DNA from: Marinomonas sp. TW1
Lineage (GTDB): Bacteria > Pseudomonadota > Gammaproteobacteria > Pseudomonadales > Marinomonadaceae
DNA length: 64,000 nt
Assembly (NCBI RefSeq): GCF_001625355.1
Contig: NZ_JSEE01000004.1
Location: forward strand, 1-64,000
Reading direction: 5' to 3'
Shown: piece after piece, positions 16,193 to 24,470 of the stretch
Numbering within the stretch: the stretch's first letter is position 1
Layout of the letters: each line of letters opens with the position of its first letter
Program-made: the position numbers and the translations under genes
Notes under the pieces: model-generated
Told to the model about the DNA's origin: nothing
The model's input: the letters and a program-made list of their open reading frames with translations, nothing else
Database searches by the model: none

Positions 16193-16849
16193 TTATCTCA
16201 GGCTGAGGGTCTTCCAATGGCGTTGTTTGGCAATGTTGGCAAGTATTGGATCTGGGTCAACGGCAATGGGATGACTTACTTCTTCCAGTAAAGGAAGGTC
16301 ATTGTGAGAATCGCTATAGAAATAGCTACCTGACATGGATTCGCCATACCGCTCAGCCCAGGCCAAAGCACGTGTGACTTTTCCTTCTCGAAAGGTTGGT
16401 GTGCCGATGAGTTCACCGGTTATTTTTCCATCTCGTATGTCGATGTCGACTCCTAAAGCATGTTCCACCCCAAGATAGCGAGCAATGGGCGCAACCAAAT
16501 GAATGCCTGTGGCCGAAATGATGATGACTTGATCGCCTGCATCATGGTGCTTCTGTAATAACAGTCGAGCTTTTGGTAACGCCATTGTGATGATGACATC
16601 CTTAATGAAAGCTTGGATCAGTGTTTCGACTTGATCGGGCGTTAAGTGGCATAGTGGGGATAAGGTATAGTGCATATAAGTCGCTAGATCCAAAGTGCCT
16701 GCGTCATACTCTTCCATATACGCGAGGTTTTGGGCGAGAAAATCGTCCGGAGTGGGAAGGTTATCTTGAGCGGTAATGTATTCAGAAAATGCTTGCGCAG
16801 TATCGCCCGCGACTAACGTGTTATCAAGATCAAAAAATGCGAGTGCCAT
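16193..16849 (-). CDS. HAD-IB family hydrolase (SerB-like)
   Basis: A 218-residue phosphatase of the HAD superfamily, subfamily IB. Motif I FFDLDNTLVAGD is at residues 4-15, motif II Ser is in VIIISATG, and motif III/IV is YSDSHNDLPLLE near residue 180. It is the last gene of the aminoethylphosphonate transport operon. It is not PhnX (phosphonatase): the length and motif IV style fit the SerB-like group. In the operon it may dephosphorylate a breakdown product, which is inference. AAGGAG lies before the ATG. Confidence 0.85.
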   Translation of the reverse strand: MALAFFDLDNTLVAGDTAQAFSEYITAQDNLPTPDDFLAQNLAYMEEYDAGTLDLATYMHYTLSPLCHLTPDQVETLIQAFIKDVIITMALPKARLLLQKHHDAGDQVIIISATGIHLVAPIARYLGVEHALGVDIDIRDGKITGELIGTPTFREGKVTRALAWAERYGESMSGSYFYSDSHNDLPLLEEVSHPIAVDPDPILANIAKQRHWKTLSLR

Positions 16850-16885
16850 TCTGGCTCCTTGTAATGTTAAAAAATGCGCTTGGAT

Positions 16886-17806
16886 TTAACCCAGCGCGAC
16901 GGCGATTAAACCGATAAACGTCATAAGAACCCCGAGAATTTTCGGGCCTTTTAAAGATTCACCTAGACCCATTACGGCAAACAGAACGCCCAGCGGAATG
17001 CTCAATTGTCTAAATGCCACGACATAACTGACATTATCGACAAACGCCATACTGATAATGACCAGCGAATAGGTTCCGAGCATCAGGCTGCCGGTTAGCA
17101 AGGCGGCTTGCCATTGATCACGAATCAGCACGGTACATTCACGACGTTGTGTTTGAGTGCCAATCACAAACCAGATCATCCAGATGACGGCAAAAGTGCT
17201 TTGTAAGGTCACGTAGACCAAGGCGACTTCACTTGGGCTAGCGAGCGGATTTCCAGAAGCGTCGGTTAACCCCCTCATTAATTGCGTCGCTTTGTTATCA
17301 ACCAAGGAGTAACCGGCTGTTGCAAAGGCCGCAACAAGGGCAAAAAAAGTCGTCCGATTTCGATAATTAGCCAATTTGAATTCATTAAAGCTGGGTAATG
17401 GAATGAACAGGCAGCCAAGTACGATCAAGGCCATGCCAATAACGGCTTGTATTGAAACCGCTTCTTGCTGCCCTAAGGCAAAGGTGGAAATGCCCACAAT
17501 AATTAAAGGCGAAGAACGAGCAATTGGATAGGCAATGGACATATCCCCTGCTTTATAGGCTTCTGCCAATCCCCATAGGTAGATGGATTGGCAAAGACCA
17601 GTCAGCAATAGCAGTATCAATATTTCTTGGTTGAACGCGAGAATGAGTGCCCCGTGAAGTATCACAAAAGGGGAAAAAATCACCGCGCCTGCGACCATAG
17701 TCAGAAAAAAGAAAGCCAGTGTTGGACTAGTTTTCTTGCCAAAAAAGTTCCAGCCTGCATGCATGAAGGTCGATATAAGAACTAATACTATGGCGGTCAG
17801 ACTCAT
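16886..17806 (-). CDS. DMT/EamA membrane protein of phosphonate operon
   Basis: A 306-residue inner membrane protein with about ten helices in two EamA-type repeats (N-terminal GWNFFGKKTSPTLAFFF, then MSIAYPIARSSPLIIVG). It matches the phosphonate-utilisation-associated membrane protein family that accompanies PhnSTU importers. It starts 11 bases after the permease stop, so it is co-transcribed. Its substrate is unknown. Export of a by-product such as an amine or aldehyde derivative is one possibility. Confidence 0.82.
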   Translation of the reverse strand: MSLTAIVLVLISTFMHAGWNFFGKKTSPTLAFFFLTMVAGAVIFSPFVILHGALILAFNQEILILLLLTGLCQSIYLWGLAEAYKAGDMSIAYPIARSSPLIIVGISTFALGQQEAVSIQAVIGMALIVLGCLFIPLPSFNEFKLANYRNRTTFFALVAAFATAGYSLVDNKATQLMRGLTDASGNPLASPSEVALVYVTLQSTFAVIWMIWFVIGTQTQRRECTVLIRDQWQAALLTGSLMLGTYSLVIISMAFVDNVSYVVAFRQLSIPLGVLFAVMGLGESLKGPKILGVLMTFIGLIAVALG

Positions 17807-17817
17807 TTATGCGTTTC

Positions 17818-19554
17818 CTATTGCTGGCGCCAGGACTGAGTGTGTTTCAGTAACACACTGCCTAAAAACCAATGGATCAACCTTGCTATCATACAGGTCA
17901 TCATGATCATTACCGCCATAGCGGCGGCTGGTGCAATGTCACCAGCATCATCCATATTCAATACCGCCACAGAGGCTAAGCTTGTGTGATAAGAATATAG
18001 AAATACCACTGCTGACACTGTGGTCATGGCGTTGACAAATAAATAGCTGGCAATGTCTAACACAGCAGGCATACATACAGGCAAGGTGACGCGCCAGAAA
18101 GTTTTGATTTGTGGCACTTTTAATGAGGCCGATACGGACTCAAACTCAGCATCAATTTGTTTTAACGCTGTGGTTGCGGTTAGGTGGCACACGGTATAAA
18201 AGTGGCTAATGGTGCAAACGACCAAGATGGTCATGGTGCCATAGATGCCATTAAGTGGATTGTTGGGTGCGTTGAAGAAGAAAATATAAGCCAAACCCAG
18301 CACCAGCCCAGGCACGGCTAACGGCAAGATAGCAAATAGGTGAAAGCACCATTTTAGTAATTGGAAGCCTTTTAGTTTTGCGACCAAATAGGACTGGAAG
18401 AAGATAAACCCCGTACCAATCAGAGCGGTAAAAGTAGCCATTTGAATGGAGTTCCAATAGGAATCCCAGCCGCCGCCATCCATTAGATCAAAGTTATAGT
18501 TGTTAAGGGATAGGTTTAGATTGTAGGGCCAAAAGGTGACCAGTGACGCATAAACTGCCATCAGAATGATGCCGACAATTACCACAGAAACCAACACCAT
18601 GAGAGCGAAAAATGTGCGGTCTAACCAAAGGCGTTTTGGCGCGGACCAAGGAACGGCTTTCGACGTCAATAAAGCTGATTGTCGACGTTGTAACCAACGA
18701 TCTGTCATAAAGGTAAGAATGGCTGGTAACAGTAAGATAACGCTAACCGTCGCGCCCATTTCAAAGTTTTGCTGGCCAATAACCTGCTTGTATATGTCTG
18801 TCGCTAATACATTGAATTGGCCACCAATGACTTTCGGAACACCGAAATCGGTAATGACCAATGTGAAGACGACAAAGGCGACACTGATAATGCCATATTT
18901 GGCGGCTGGCAGTGTCACGGTGAAAAAGGTGCGCATGGGGGACGCGCCTAGTACTTCTGCGGATTCGTAAAGACGTGCATCGGTATTGGCTAAGGCGGTT
19001 AGCATGATCATTAAGGCGTGAGGAAAGGTCCAAAAACAGGAACCAATGACAATCCCTATTGGACCATAGATGCTTTCGCCCATCAGTAATTCTTTGATGA
19101 TGCCTTGGTTACCAAAGAGGTAAACCAAACTGATGGCTGGCAGAAGTGATGGTGCCAATATAGGCAGCACCAGAATCGTGCGAAACAGACCTTTAAACGG
19201 AATGCGTGTTCGACTGATGCCATAAGCGGTTAAAAAAGACAGCGTGGTGACAATGAAAGTCGATAAAAAAGCGATTAATAAGGAGTTATTAATCGCGCTA
19301 TACAGGCTGGGGGTAGCGAAAAAATGGCTGAAATTCTCTAAACCAATGACGTCGCCGGCTTTGTTTTCAATGCTTTTGGATAATAGGGTGTAGATTGGTA
19401 GTACGACACAGATGAAGAGAGCTAAGACTCCAATCATAAGCACACCACCGAGTGACCACTCATCCAAGCTACGTTGGCTTAGCCATTTTGATCTGCCGTT
19501 TTGAGATGGGGTGATTTGTGGTTGGTCCGCCGTCGCAAGGCTGGATTGACTCAT
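17818..19554 (-). CDS. phnU: 2-aminoethylphosphonate ABC transporter permease (fused)
   Basis: A 578-residue permease made of two BPD_transp_1 units in one chain with about 12 helices. Two EAA loops are visible: VLGASPMRTFFTVTLPAAKYG (about residue 200) and SLKVPQIKTFWRVTLPVCMPA (about residue 475). Many bacteria have separate phnU and phnV. The fused form is the PhnU2 type. It forms the membrane channel of the aminoethylphosphonate importer. The ATG overlaps the ATPase stop by four bases and has GGAGG before it. Confidence 0.85.
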   Translation of the reverse strand: MSQSSLATADQPQITPSQNGRSKWLSQRSLDEWSLGGVLMIGVLALFICVVLPIYTLLSKSIENKAGDVIGLENFSHFFATPSLYSAINNSLLIAFLSTFIVTTLSFLTAYGISRTRIPFKGLFRTILVLPILAPSLLPAISLVYLFGNQGIIKELLMGESIYGPIGIVIGSCFWTFPHALMIMLTALANTDARLYESAEVLGASPMRTFFTVTLPAAKYGIISVAFVVFTLVITDFGVPKVIGGQFNVLATDIYKQVIGQQNFEMGATVSVILLLPAILTFMTDRWLQRRQSALLTSKAVPWSAPKRLWLDRTFFALMVLVSVVIVGIILMAVYASLVTFWPYNLNLSLNNYNFDLMDGGGWDSYWNSIQMATFTALIGTGFIFFQSYLVAKLKGFQLLKWCFHLFAILPLAVPGLVLGLAYIFFFNAPNNPLNGIYGTMTILVVCTISHFYTVCHLTATTALKQIDAEFESVSASLKVPQIKTFWRVTLPVCMPAVLDIASYLFVNAMTTVSAVVFLYSYHTSLASVAVLNMDDAGDIAPAAAMAVMIMMTCMIARLIHWFLGSVLLKHTQSWRQQ

Positions 19555-20627
19555 GCTTGACCTCCAAAAATATGCAGACGATCAGCGGGTAATTGGCAGC
19601 GCACAGACTGACCTTGGGTTAAATTTAAACCAGACATTTCATTCATTGAAATGTCGGCAATAAGAGGCGTTTCATGATCGTCGATTTGCAATAAAGAGCG
19701 CACTCGAGAGCCTAGGAATTCGAGATGAAGTACTTCGGCATTAAGGTTGTTTTTGTCACCTTCATGACCATTAAAACGAATGTCCTCAGGACGAATCGCC
19801 AGTGTCACATTTTCTCCAAACGTGGTTTCGCTATCCGGTTCGCACTGCAACATCAGTGTGCCTGATTGCATTAGACCGTCGCCACTACGTTTGGCTTCAA
19901 TGAAGTTCATTTCACCCACGAATTCTGCGACAAATGGGGTGTTTGGGTGCGCGTAGACTTCTTGTGGCGTGCCGATTTGTTCAATAACCCCTTGATTCAT
20001 GACGACGATTTTATCGGCCATGGTTAAGGCTTCTTCTTGATCGTGCGTCACCATGATGGTGGTGACGCCAAGTTTTTCTTGTAGTTGTTTAATCTCTTGG
20101 CGAAGGTGCGCTCTTACACGCGCATCCAGTGCAGAAAGAGGTTCGTCTAATAAAAGTAAACCTGGGGATGTGGCTAAGGCACGTGCTAAGGCCACCCTTT
20201 GTTGCTGACCACCAGATAATTGGGCTGGGTACTTGGTTTCACTGCCTGACAGTCCAACGGTGGCTAACAGTTCGCTCACCCGAGCTTGTTTATCGTGTTG
20301 ATTAAATTGTTTTGAAACCAAACCGTAGGCGATGTTGTCGGCAACGGATAGGTTTGGGAATAGGGCATAAGACTGAAAGACAATGCCAAAATCCCTATGT
20401 TTGATTGGCGTTTGTGTGATGTTGTCACCCGCTTGAAAAAGTTCACCAGAGGTTGGAGTGTCCAACCCAGCAATGATGCGTAATAAGCTGGTCTTGCCGC
20501 AACCTGATGGTCCTAGAAAACAGACAAATTCGCCTTCTTGTATGTTAAGGGAAACGTCTTTTAAGGCTTGATGTGAGCCAAACATCTGATGAATGTTCTG
20601 TAATGCTAAGTAGGCTTGGTTGGACAT
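19551..20627 (-). CDS. phnT: 2-aminoethylphosphonate ABC transporter ATPase
   Basis: A 358-residue ATPase with Walker A LGPSGCGKTSLLR (about residue 40), signature LSGGQQQRVALARAL, Walker B LLLLDEPLSAL, switch His in VTHDQEEAL and a C-terminal TOBE-like regulatory domain (IRPEDIRF...). Start 20627 is preferred because AGGAGAGG precedes it, which rejects a 13-residue upstream extension. The 4-bp overlap with the permease shows coupling. Identification as PhnT rests on the operon and overall similarity to Fe3+/AEP-type importers. Confidence 0.85.
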   Translation of the reverse strand: MSNQAYLALQNIHQMFGSHQALKDVSLNIQEGEFVCFLGPSGCGKTSLLRIIAGLDTPTSGELFQAGDNITQTPIKHRDFGIVFQSYALFPNLSVADNIAYGLVSKQFNQHDKQARVSELLATVGLSGSETKYPAQLSGGQQQRVALARALATSPGLLLLDEPLSALDARVRAHLRQEIKQLQEKLGVTTIMVTHDQEEALTMADKIVVMNQGVIEQIGTPQEVYAHPNTPFVAEFVGEMNFIEAKRSGDGLMQSGTLMLQCEPDSETTFGENVTLAIRPEDIRFNGHEGDKNNLNAEVLHLEFLGSRVRSLLQIDDHETPLIADISMNEMSGLNLTQGQSVRCQLPADRLHIFGGQA

Positions 20628-20760
20628 AGAAACCTCTCCTTGAATAAGAGCATGTTTTGTCATCATCCCTTAAATTACACAAAGTAGATCCGAGTAAGTG
20701 GATATGACAAAACAGACTGGTAATCAGTGAATGTAGAATGAGTCTGTTGATCTCAAAAAA

Positions 20761-20792
20761 AGGCTGGGAATAGCCGTGTCTATTCCCAGCCT
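20761..20792 (-). terminator. Intercistronic terminator between phnS and phnT
   Basis: A perfect 13-bp stem AGGCTGGGAATAG / CTATTCCCAGCCT with a six-base loop. On the minus strand a run of seven Ts follows. It is strong enough to favour excess binding protein over the membrane components. Confidence 0.85.
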
Positions 20793-20798
20793 AAGGGA

Positions 20799-21827
20799 TT
20801 ATTTTGGGTCGCTTTTGCTATCGTAGCGTTTTTGCCATTCCGCAAGAATTTGGCGGCGATTATTGGCTGACCATTCGAAATCGTTATTGATCATTAGTGC
20901 TTCTGCGTTGGCCGGGAAGTACTCTACAGGTTTGGCTATGCCTGGCATGGCGACAACCGCATAACCTTCGTTGTACATTTCATTGGCTTTTTGTGATGCC
21001 GTCCAGTCAACCAACGTTTTCGCTGCGGCTAGCTTGTCAGTCCCTTTGATAATGGCGGTCGCTTCCATGTCCCAGCCTAACCCTTCTGTTGGAAAGACAA
21101 TGTCGAGTGGGGCGCCCATTTTTTTCGATTTTGCAGCTCGAAAGGCGAATGAAATACCAATCGGAATCTCCCCAGCGGCGGCTAACTTACAAGGCTTAGA
21201 ACCAGAGTGAGTGTAGCGATTAATGTTTTGATGTAAGCCGTCCATGTAAGCCCAGCCTTCTTTTTCGCCAAAAATTTGTAACCAGCTACTGACGTCTAGA
21301 AAACCTGTACCGGATGAATTTGGGTTTGGCATGATGATGTGGTCTTGATATACCGGCTTGGTTAAATCAGCCCAAGACGTTGGTTTCGGTAAGCCTAGCT
21401 TCTTTGCTTCTACCGTGTTGTAGCAGACGGCCGCCATCCAAGCGTCCATACCAGTCCAAACCGGATTGTTACTCATGTCTTTGAATTTTGGCGACAGTTT
21501 TTCAGAACCCACTGGTTGATAGGTTTGCAGCATGTCTTCGCTTTTAAGCAACATTAAGCTGGTGGCGGCTAACCCCCAAACAACATCGGCTTGAGGGTTG
21601 TTTTTTTCTGCCAGTAATTTAGCTGTTACTATGCCAGTTGAATCTCGTACCCAGTTGATTTTGATGTCAGGATGCTCTTCGTTAAAGCGAGCGGCATATT
21701 TCTTAAGGTCTTCTGCTTCAATGGCAGTGTAGACAGTAAGTTCTGTTTTTGCGGCGTGAGCAGCCATTGAAACCGTGGTGATGCCTGCTAAAACAGCCAG
21801 ACGTTTAAGTAGGGTCTTACGTGTCAT
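20799..21827 (-). CDS. phnS: 2-aminoethylphosphonate-binding periplasmic protein
   Basis: A 342-residue iron(III)/AEP-type (class 2) binding protein. The signal peptide is KTLLKRLAVLAGITTVSMAAHA; the mature part starts near KTELTVYTAIE. Other family segments are WVRDSTGIVTAKLLAEK, NPNSSGTGFLDVSSW and RYTHSGSKPCKLAA. Start 21827 is chosen by GGAGAAGAG just upstream; a longer frame lacks a signal peptide in the right place. First gene of the importer operon. A perfect palindrome and a possible Pho box lie upstream. Confidence 0.85.
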   Translation of the reverse strand: MTRKTLLKRLAVLAGITTVSMAAHAAKTELTVYTAIEAEDLKKYAARFNEEHPDIKINWVRDSTGIVTAKLLAEKNNPQADVVWGLAATSLMLLKSEDMLQTYQPVGSEKLSPKFKDMSNNPVWTGMDAWMAAVCYNTVEAKKLGLPKPTSWADLTKPVYQDHIIMPNPNSSGTGFLDVSSWLQIFGEKEGWAYMDGLHQNINRYTHSGSKPCKLAAAGEIPIGISFAFRAAKSKKMGAPLDIVFPTEGLGWDMEATAIIKGTDKLAAAKTLVDWTASQKANEMYNEGYAVVAMPGIAKPVEYFPANAEALMINNDFEWSANNRRQILAEWQKRYDSKSDPK

Positions 21828-21856
21828 TTCTCTTCTCCATGCATCAGGTTGGTCAA

Positions 21857-21870
21857 CTGGTATATACCAG
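21857..21870. promoter_or_regulatory. Predicted PhnR (GntR/UTRA) operator
   Basis: Perfect 14-bp palindrome CTGGTATATACCAG, fitting the GT-N-TA-N-AC core bound by HutC-type GntR regulators. It lies 30-43 bases upstream of the phnS start, and a GntR/UTRA gene is next door. Confidence 0.65.
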
Positions 21871-21898
21871 ATAGTGTAATGCAAAATAACAGCCAAAT

Positions 21899-21916
21899 AT
21901 GTCATTGATGTGACAA
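21899..21916 (-). promoter_or_regulatory. Possible Pho box of phn operon
   Basis: On the minus strand TTGTCAC-ATCA-ATGACAT, two seven-base units at 11-bp spacing. The first matches the PhoB half-site well, the second matches five of seven. It lies upstream of the PhnR palindrome. Confidence 0.4.
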
Positions 21917-22004
21917 TTCTTTTAATAAGACGCACGAAAAATGGCGTTATTGACTGCTTTTTAAGGGAATAGAAAAGAAATTTGGTGGCGTTTCGGGAGA
22001 AGGG

Positions 22005-22712
22005 TTAGTCTCGAATGGCAATATTAATGGTGACGGCATCATGACGCCAAAACTCATAGTCGATCTCAAGAACTTGCTTGTGGCCGGTGTAATTGATGCG
22101 CTCAATCTGTAATCCTGGTTGGCCAGCAGCGATGCCTAGATCGTTGGCCGCATGGGCTGGAAGAGACGTTGATTTAAAAGAGAGATCCATATCCCGATAT
22201 TCTTGCTGATATTTTCGTTTAAGAATTTGGCTCAATGATTCGGTTAAATCTTCCTCTTCTATGCCTGGTAATAAATTTTGATTGATGTACATTTTTTCGA
22301 TCAGTACAGGGCGTTGGTCAATATAGCGACGACGATGCAAATAAAGGACTGGGTTGCCAATAGGAATGTTCATTAACTGTGCAATGCGCTCGTTAGCGGG
22401 CTCAACTTGTTGCGCCAGTTTCTCTGTGCTTGGGGAAAAGCCTTGCTCTGTCACATATAGATTAAAGCTTAAGTGACTGGCGGGGTGATAGATCACGGCC
22501 GCTGGTGAAACAAACCAGCCGCGTCTATTTTGGCGATAGATAAGGCCTTCGGCTTCGAGATTTTTAAGGGCTTGTCGAATGGTGACTCGTGTCAGTTTAA
22601 ATTGCTCGCCAATTTCTCTTTCAGATGGCAACTTACTTCCAGAGACCAGCTGTTGACTGGCGATTAGGTCGCTAAAGTATTGTTGTAAATAATGATAGTG
22701 TGGCGTGGACAT
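22005..22712 (-). CDS. phnR: GntR family regulator with UTRA domain (PhnR-like)
   Basis: A 235-residue repressor/activator. The N-terminal winged helix has LPSEREIGEQFKLTRVTIRQAL (residues ~27-48) and EAEGLIYRQNRRGWFV. The C-terminal ~150 residues form a UTRA ligand-binding domain (LHRRRYIDQRPVLIEKMYI). It probably senses 2-aminoethylphosphonate or a derivative and controls the adjacent phnS operon through the GGTATATACC palindrome. AGGAAAG precedes the ATG. It has the same orientation as the operon but its own transcript. Confidence 0.85.
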   Translation of the reverse strand: MSTPHYHYLQQYFSDLIASQQLVSGSKLPSEREIGEQFKLTRVTIRQALKNLEAEGLIYRQNRRGWFVSPAAVIYHPASHLSFNLYVTEQGFSPSTEKLAQQVEPANERIAQLMNIPIGNPVLYLHRRRYIDQRPVLIEKMYINQNLLPGIEEEDLTESLSQILKRKYQQEYRDMDLSFKSTSLPAHAANDLGIAAGQPGLQIERINYTGHKQVLEIDYEFWRHDAVTINIAIRD

Positions 22713-22815
22713 GCTAAGGTCTTTCCTATTAATAGACGAGCAAAAACACCTTAAAAATAACGTGTTAGATGAGCATGCGTCAAAGTTTTTGTTTTAACAA
22801 AGAGGATTCATTCTA

Positions 22816-23910
22816 ATGTCTTGTCATCCTTTGATGGTCACGGTTGCGCTTTGTTCTTTGTTGGTGGGGTGTGCATATGACGCGAAAAGTGAACTACGTT
22901 CATTAGCGTCTTTTAAGGCGGGGGCAGCGTGTTATGACCGAGCAAATGAACCTTACACAGCGGTTGTTGATAGTCATCTTCATTATCGACCCTTTGATGG
23001 GCGCGCGATACCGTTTCAACAGGTGAATGATTTCCTTCGTCAAACCAGCGTGCGTTTCGCCAATGTATACGGTATCGGGCAAATGTTACCGGCCAATTCT
23101 AGCTGCTCCAATTATTTAAAATGCCCCGGCACACCCGTTTCTCCGACCACTCGCAATGATTTTGTTAATGCGGCAAATATGTTGGAGTACGCGCCAGAAG
23201 ATTTGCATTTAACCTTATCGATGACTTTTACGGACTTAGCCAATCCGCAATCCACCTTGGCTATTATGGCGCTCTATGAAAAAGAATACCCAGACATGTT
23301 TCGCTGGATGGGGGAGGTTAACCTAGTCAAGCAAGCTCAGTTTCATAATCGCCATGAACCCGCAACGCCTCACGATATTCGTCAATGGGCTGACTTTATG
23401 AGTGAGTTGGAAAAGCGAGGATATCCAATCACCATTCATTCTGACTTAGGAAATAACAGCGATCCCAAGCTATATGTCCCATTAATGGAGCAGGTGTTGT
23501 CTTTATATCCGAATAATAAAATTATTTGGGCACACATGGGGATGTCCTATGAGTTGACCAATATGAAAGCGGAACATCATATCGCCATCTTGTCTGCGAT
23601 GTTAGACAAGCATCCTAACCTGATGTTGGATACCTCATGGCGCATTTTGGATGACTATTATTTTAGCCAATGGGGCAATCAAGAAAAATACGTTTCTTTC
23701 TTTAACCGTTACTCTGAGCGTATCTTGCCAGGTTCGGATTTCGTCGCTTTTCGCAATAATCGTTTTGCAGTGTATCAAGAGGAGCTGAGAGTGACAGGGC
23801 GAATTCATCAATTTTTGAGTGATGAGGCATTTCGTAACATCGCCTTAGGGCAAAATTATTTTGACTTATTGAAGTTGGAATATGTCGCGCCAGAAGTGTG
23901 TTCTTCTTAA
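22816..23910 (+). CDS. Amidohydrolase-fold lipoprotein
   Basis: A 364-residue exported protein. The signal sequence ends in a lipobox, SLLVGC (Cys about residue 19). The TIM-barrel metal motifs are VDSHLHYRP (residue ~52), TIHSDLG, IWAHMGMS and LPGSDF, which fit the amidohydrolase_2 family. It is therefore a likely metal-dependent hydrolase or decarboxylase anchored in the envelope, and the substrate is unknown. AGAGGA lies before the ATG. It is divergent from phnR and its stop is only five bases from the convergent XRE gene. Confidence 0.78.
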   Translation: MSCHPLMVTVALCSLLVGCAYDAKSELRSLASFKAGAACYDRANEPYTAVVDSHLHYRPFDGRAIPFQQVNDFLRQTSVRFANVYGIGQMLPANSSCSNYLKCPGTPVSPTTRNDFVNAANMLEYAPEDLHLTLSMTFTDLANPQSTLAIMALYEKEYPDMFRWMGEVNLVKQAQFHNRHEPATPHDIRQWADFMSELEKRGYPITIHSDLGNNSDPKLYVPLMEQVLSLYPNNKIIWAHMGMSYELTNMKAEHHIAILSAMLDKHPNLMLDTSWRILDDYYFSQWGNQEKYVSFFNRYSERILPGSDFVAFRNNRFAVYQEELRVTGRIHQFLSDEAFRNIALGQNYFDLLKLEYVAPEVCSS

Positions 23911-23915
23911 TTGCT

Positions 23916-24329
23916 TTAGATTGGTTTTTCTTGCCATTTATGCAGAGTTTTAAGTTGTTCTAATAATAAAGATTTATTCTTTGGGGAGAGCTCGCTGTAG
24001 AGTTTTAATAACAGTTGAGCATCTTTACTAATGATGGAACTGCCAACTCTTCTATTTTTTTTAAGTGATGAGTCCTCTTTGCCATCGTGTTTAACTTGTT
24101 CTAAAAATTCTAAAATATTGCCATCGGGCTGTTCACTAGCAGCATAAATAACTGAGGGCGTAGTATTCAGAGCTTTAGCCAATTTCCATAAGACCTTTTG
24201 AGAGGGTTGCCTTAGGCCTTTCTCAATGCGAGACACATTGCTGGTGGCCATATCTGCTTCCAGTGCAATTTGTTCTTGTGTCATCTTACGTTGTAAGCGT
24301 AAGACTTTGATAACCTGTCCTATCTTCAT
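23916..24329 (-). CDS. XRE-family transcriptional regulator
   Basis: A 137-residue DNA-binding protein. The N-terminal Cro/CI-type helix-turn-helix (MTQEQIALEADMATSNVSRIEKG) lies at residues ~17-38. The C-terminal half is charged and has no recognised domain. AAGGAT lies before the ATG. It is divergent from the EAL gene; the shared 141-bp spacer holds two perfect inverted repeats that are good operator candidates. Confidence 0.85.
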   Translation of the reverse strand: MKIGQVIKVLRLQRKMTQEQIALEADMATSNVSRIEKGLRQPSQKVLWKLAKALNTTPSVIYAASEQPDGNILEFLEQVKHDGKEDSSLKKNRRVGSSIISKDAQLLLKLYSELSPKNKSLLLEQLKTLHKWQEKPI

Positions 24330-24423
24330 GACGAGATTATCCTTTTTGACTTACTAGTACGACAAAACCTATGAGGCAATTTGCTTGACTCGATTTGCCT
24401 TATGGGCAATATTTGTATGTCAT

Positions 24424-24461
24424 TTTGTCTATATGACAAATAATGATATCTAAATATCATT
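24424..24461. promoter_or_regulatory. Two adjacent inverted repeats between XRE and EAL genes
   Basis: TTTGTC-TATAT-GACAAA (24424-24440) and AATGATAT-CTAA-ATATCATT (24442-24461) abut each other just before the EAL start. They are candidate binding sites for the XRE regulator. The second also resembles a loosely spaced Fur site. Confidence 0.5.
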
Positions 24462-24470
24462 ATCTTCAAC

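Noticed and set aside
24442-24461. Fur box before the EAL gene
   Set aside because: The arms resemble Fur half-sites but the spacing differs from the 7-1-7 pattern. The XRE regulator next door is the simpler explanation.
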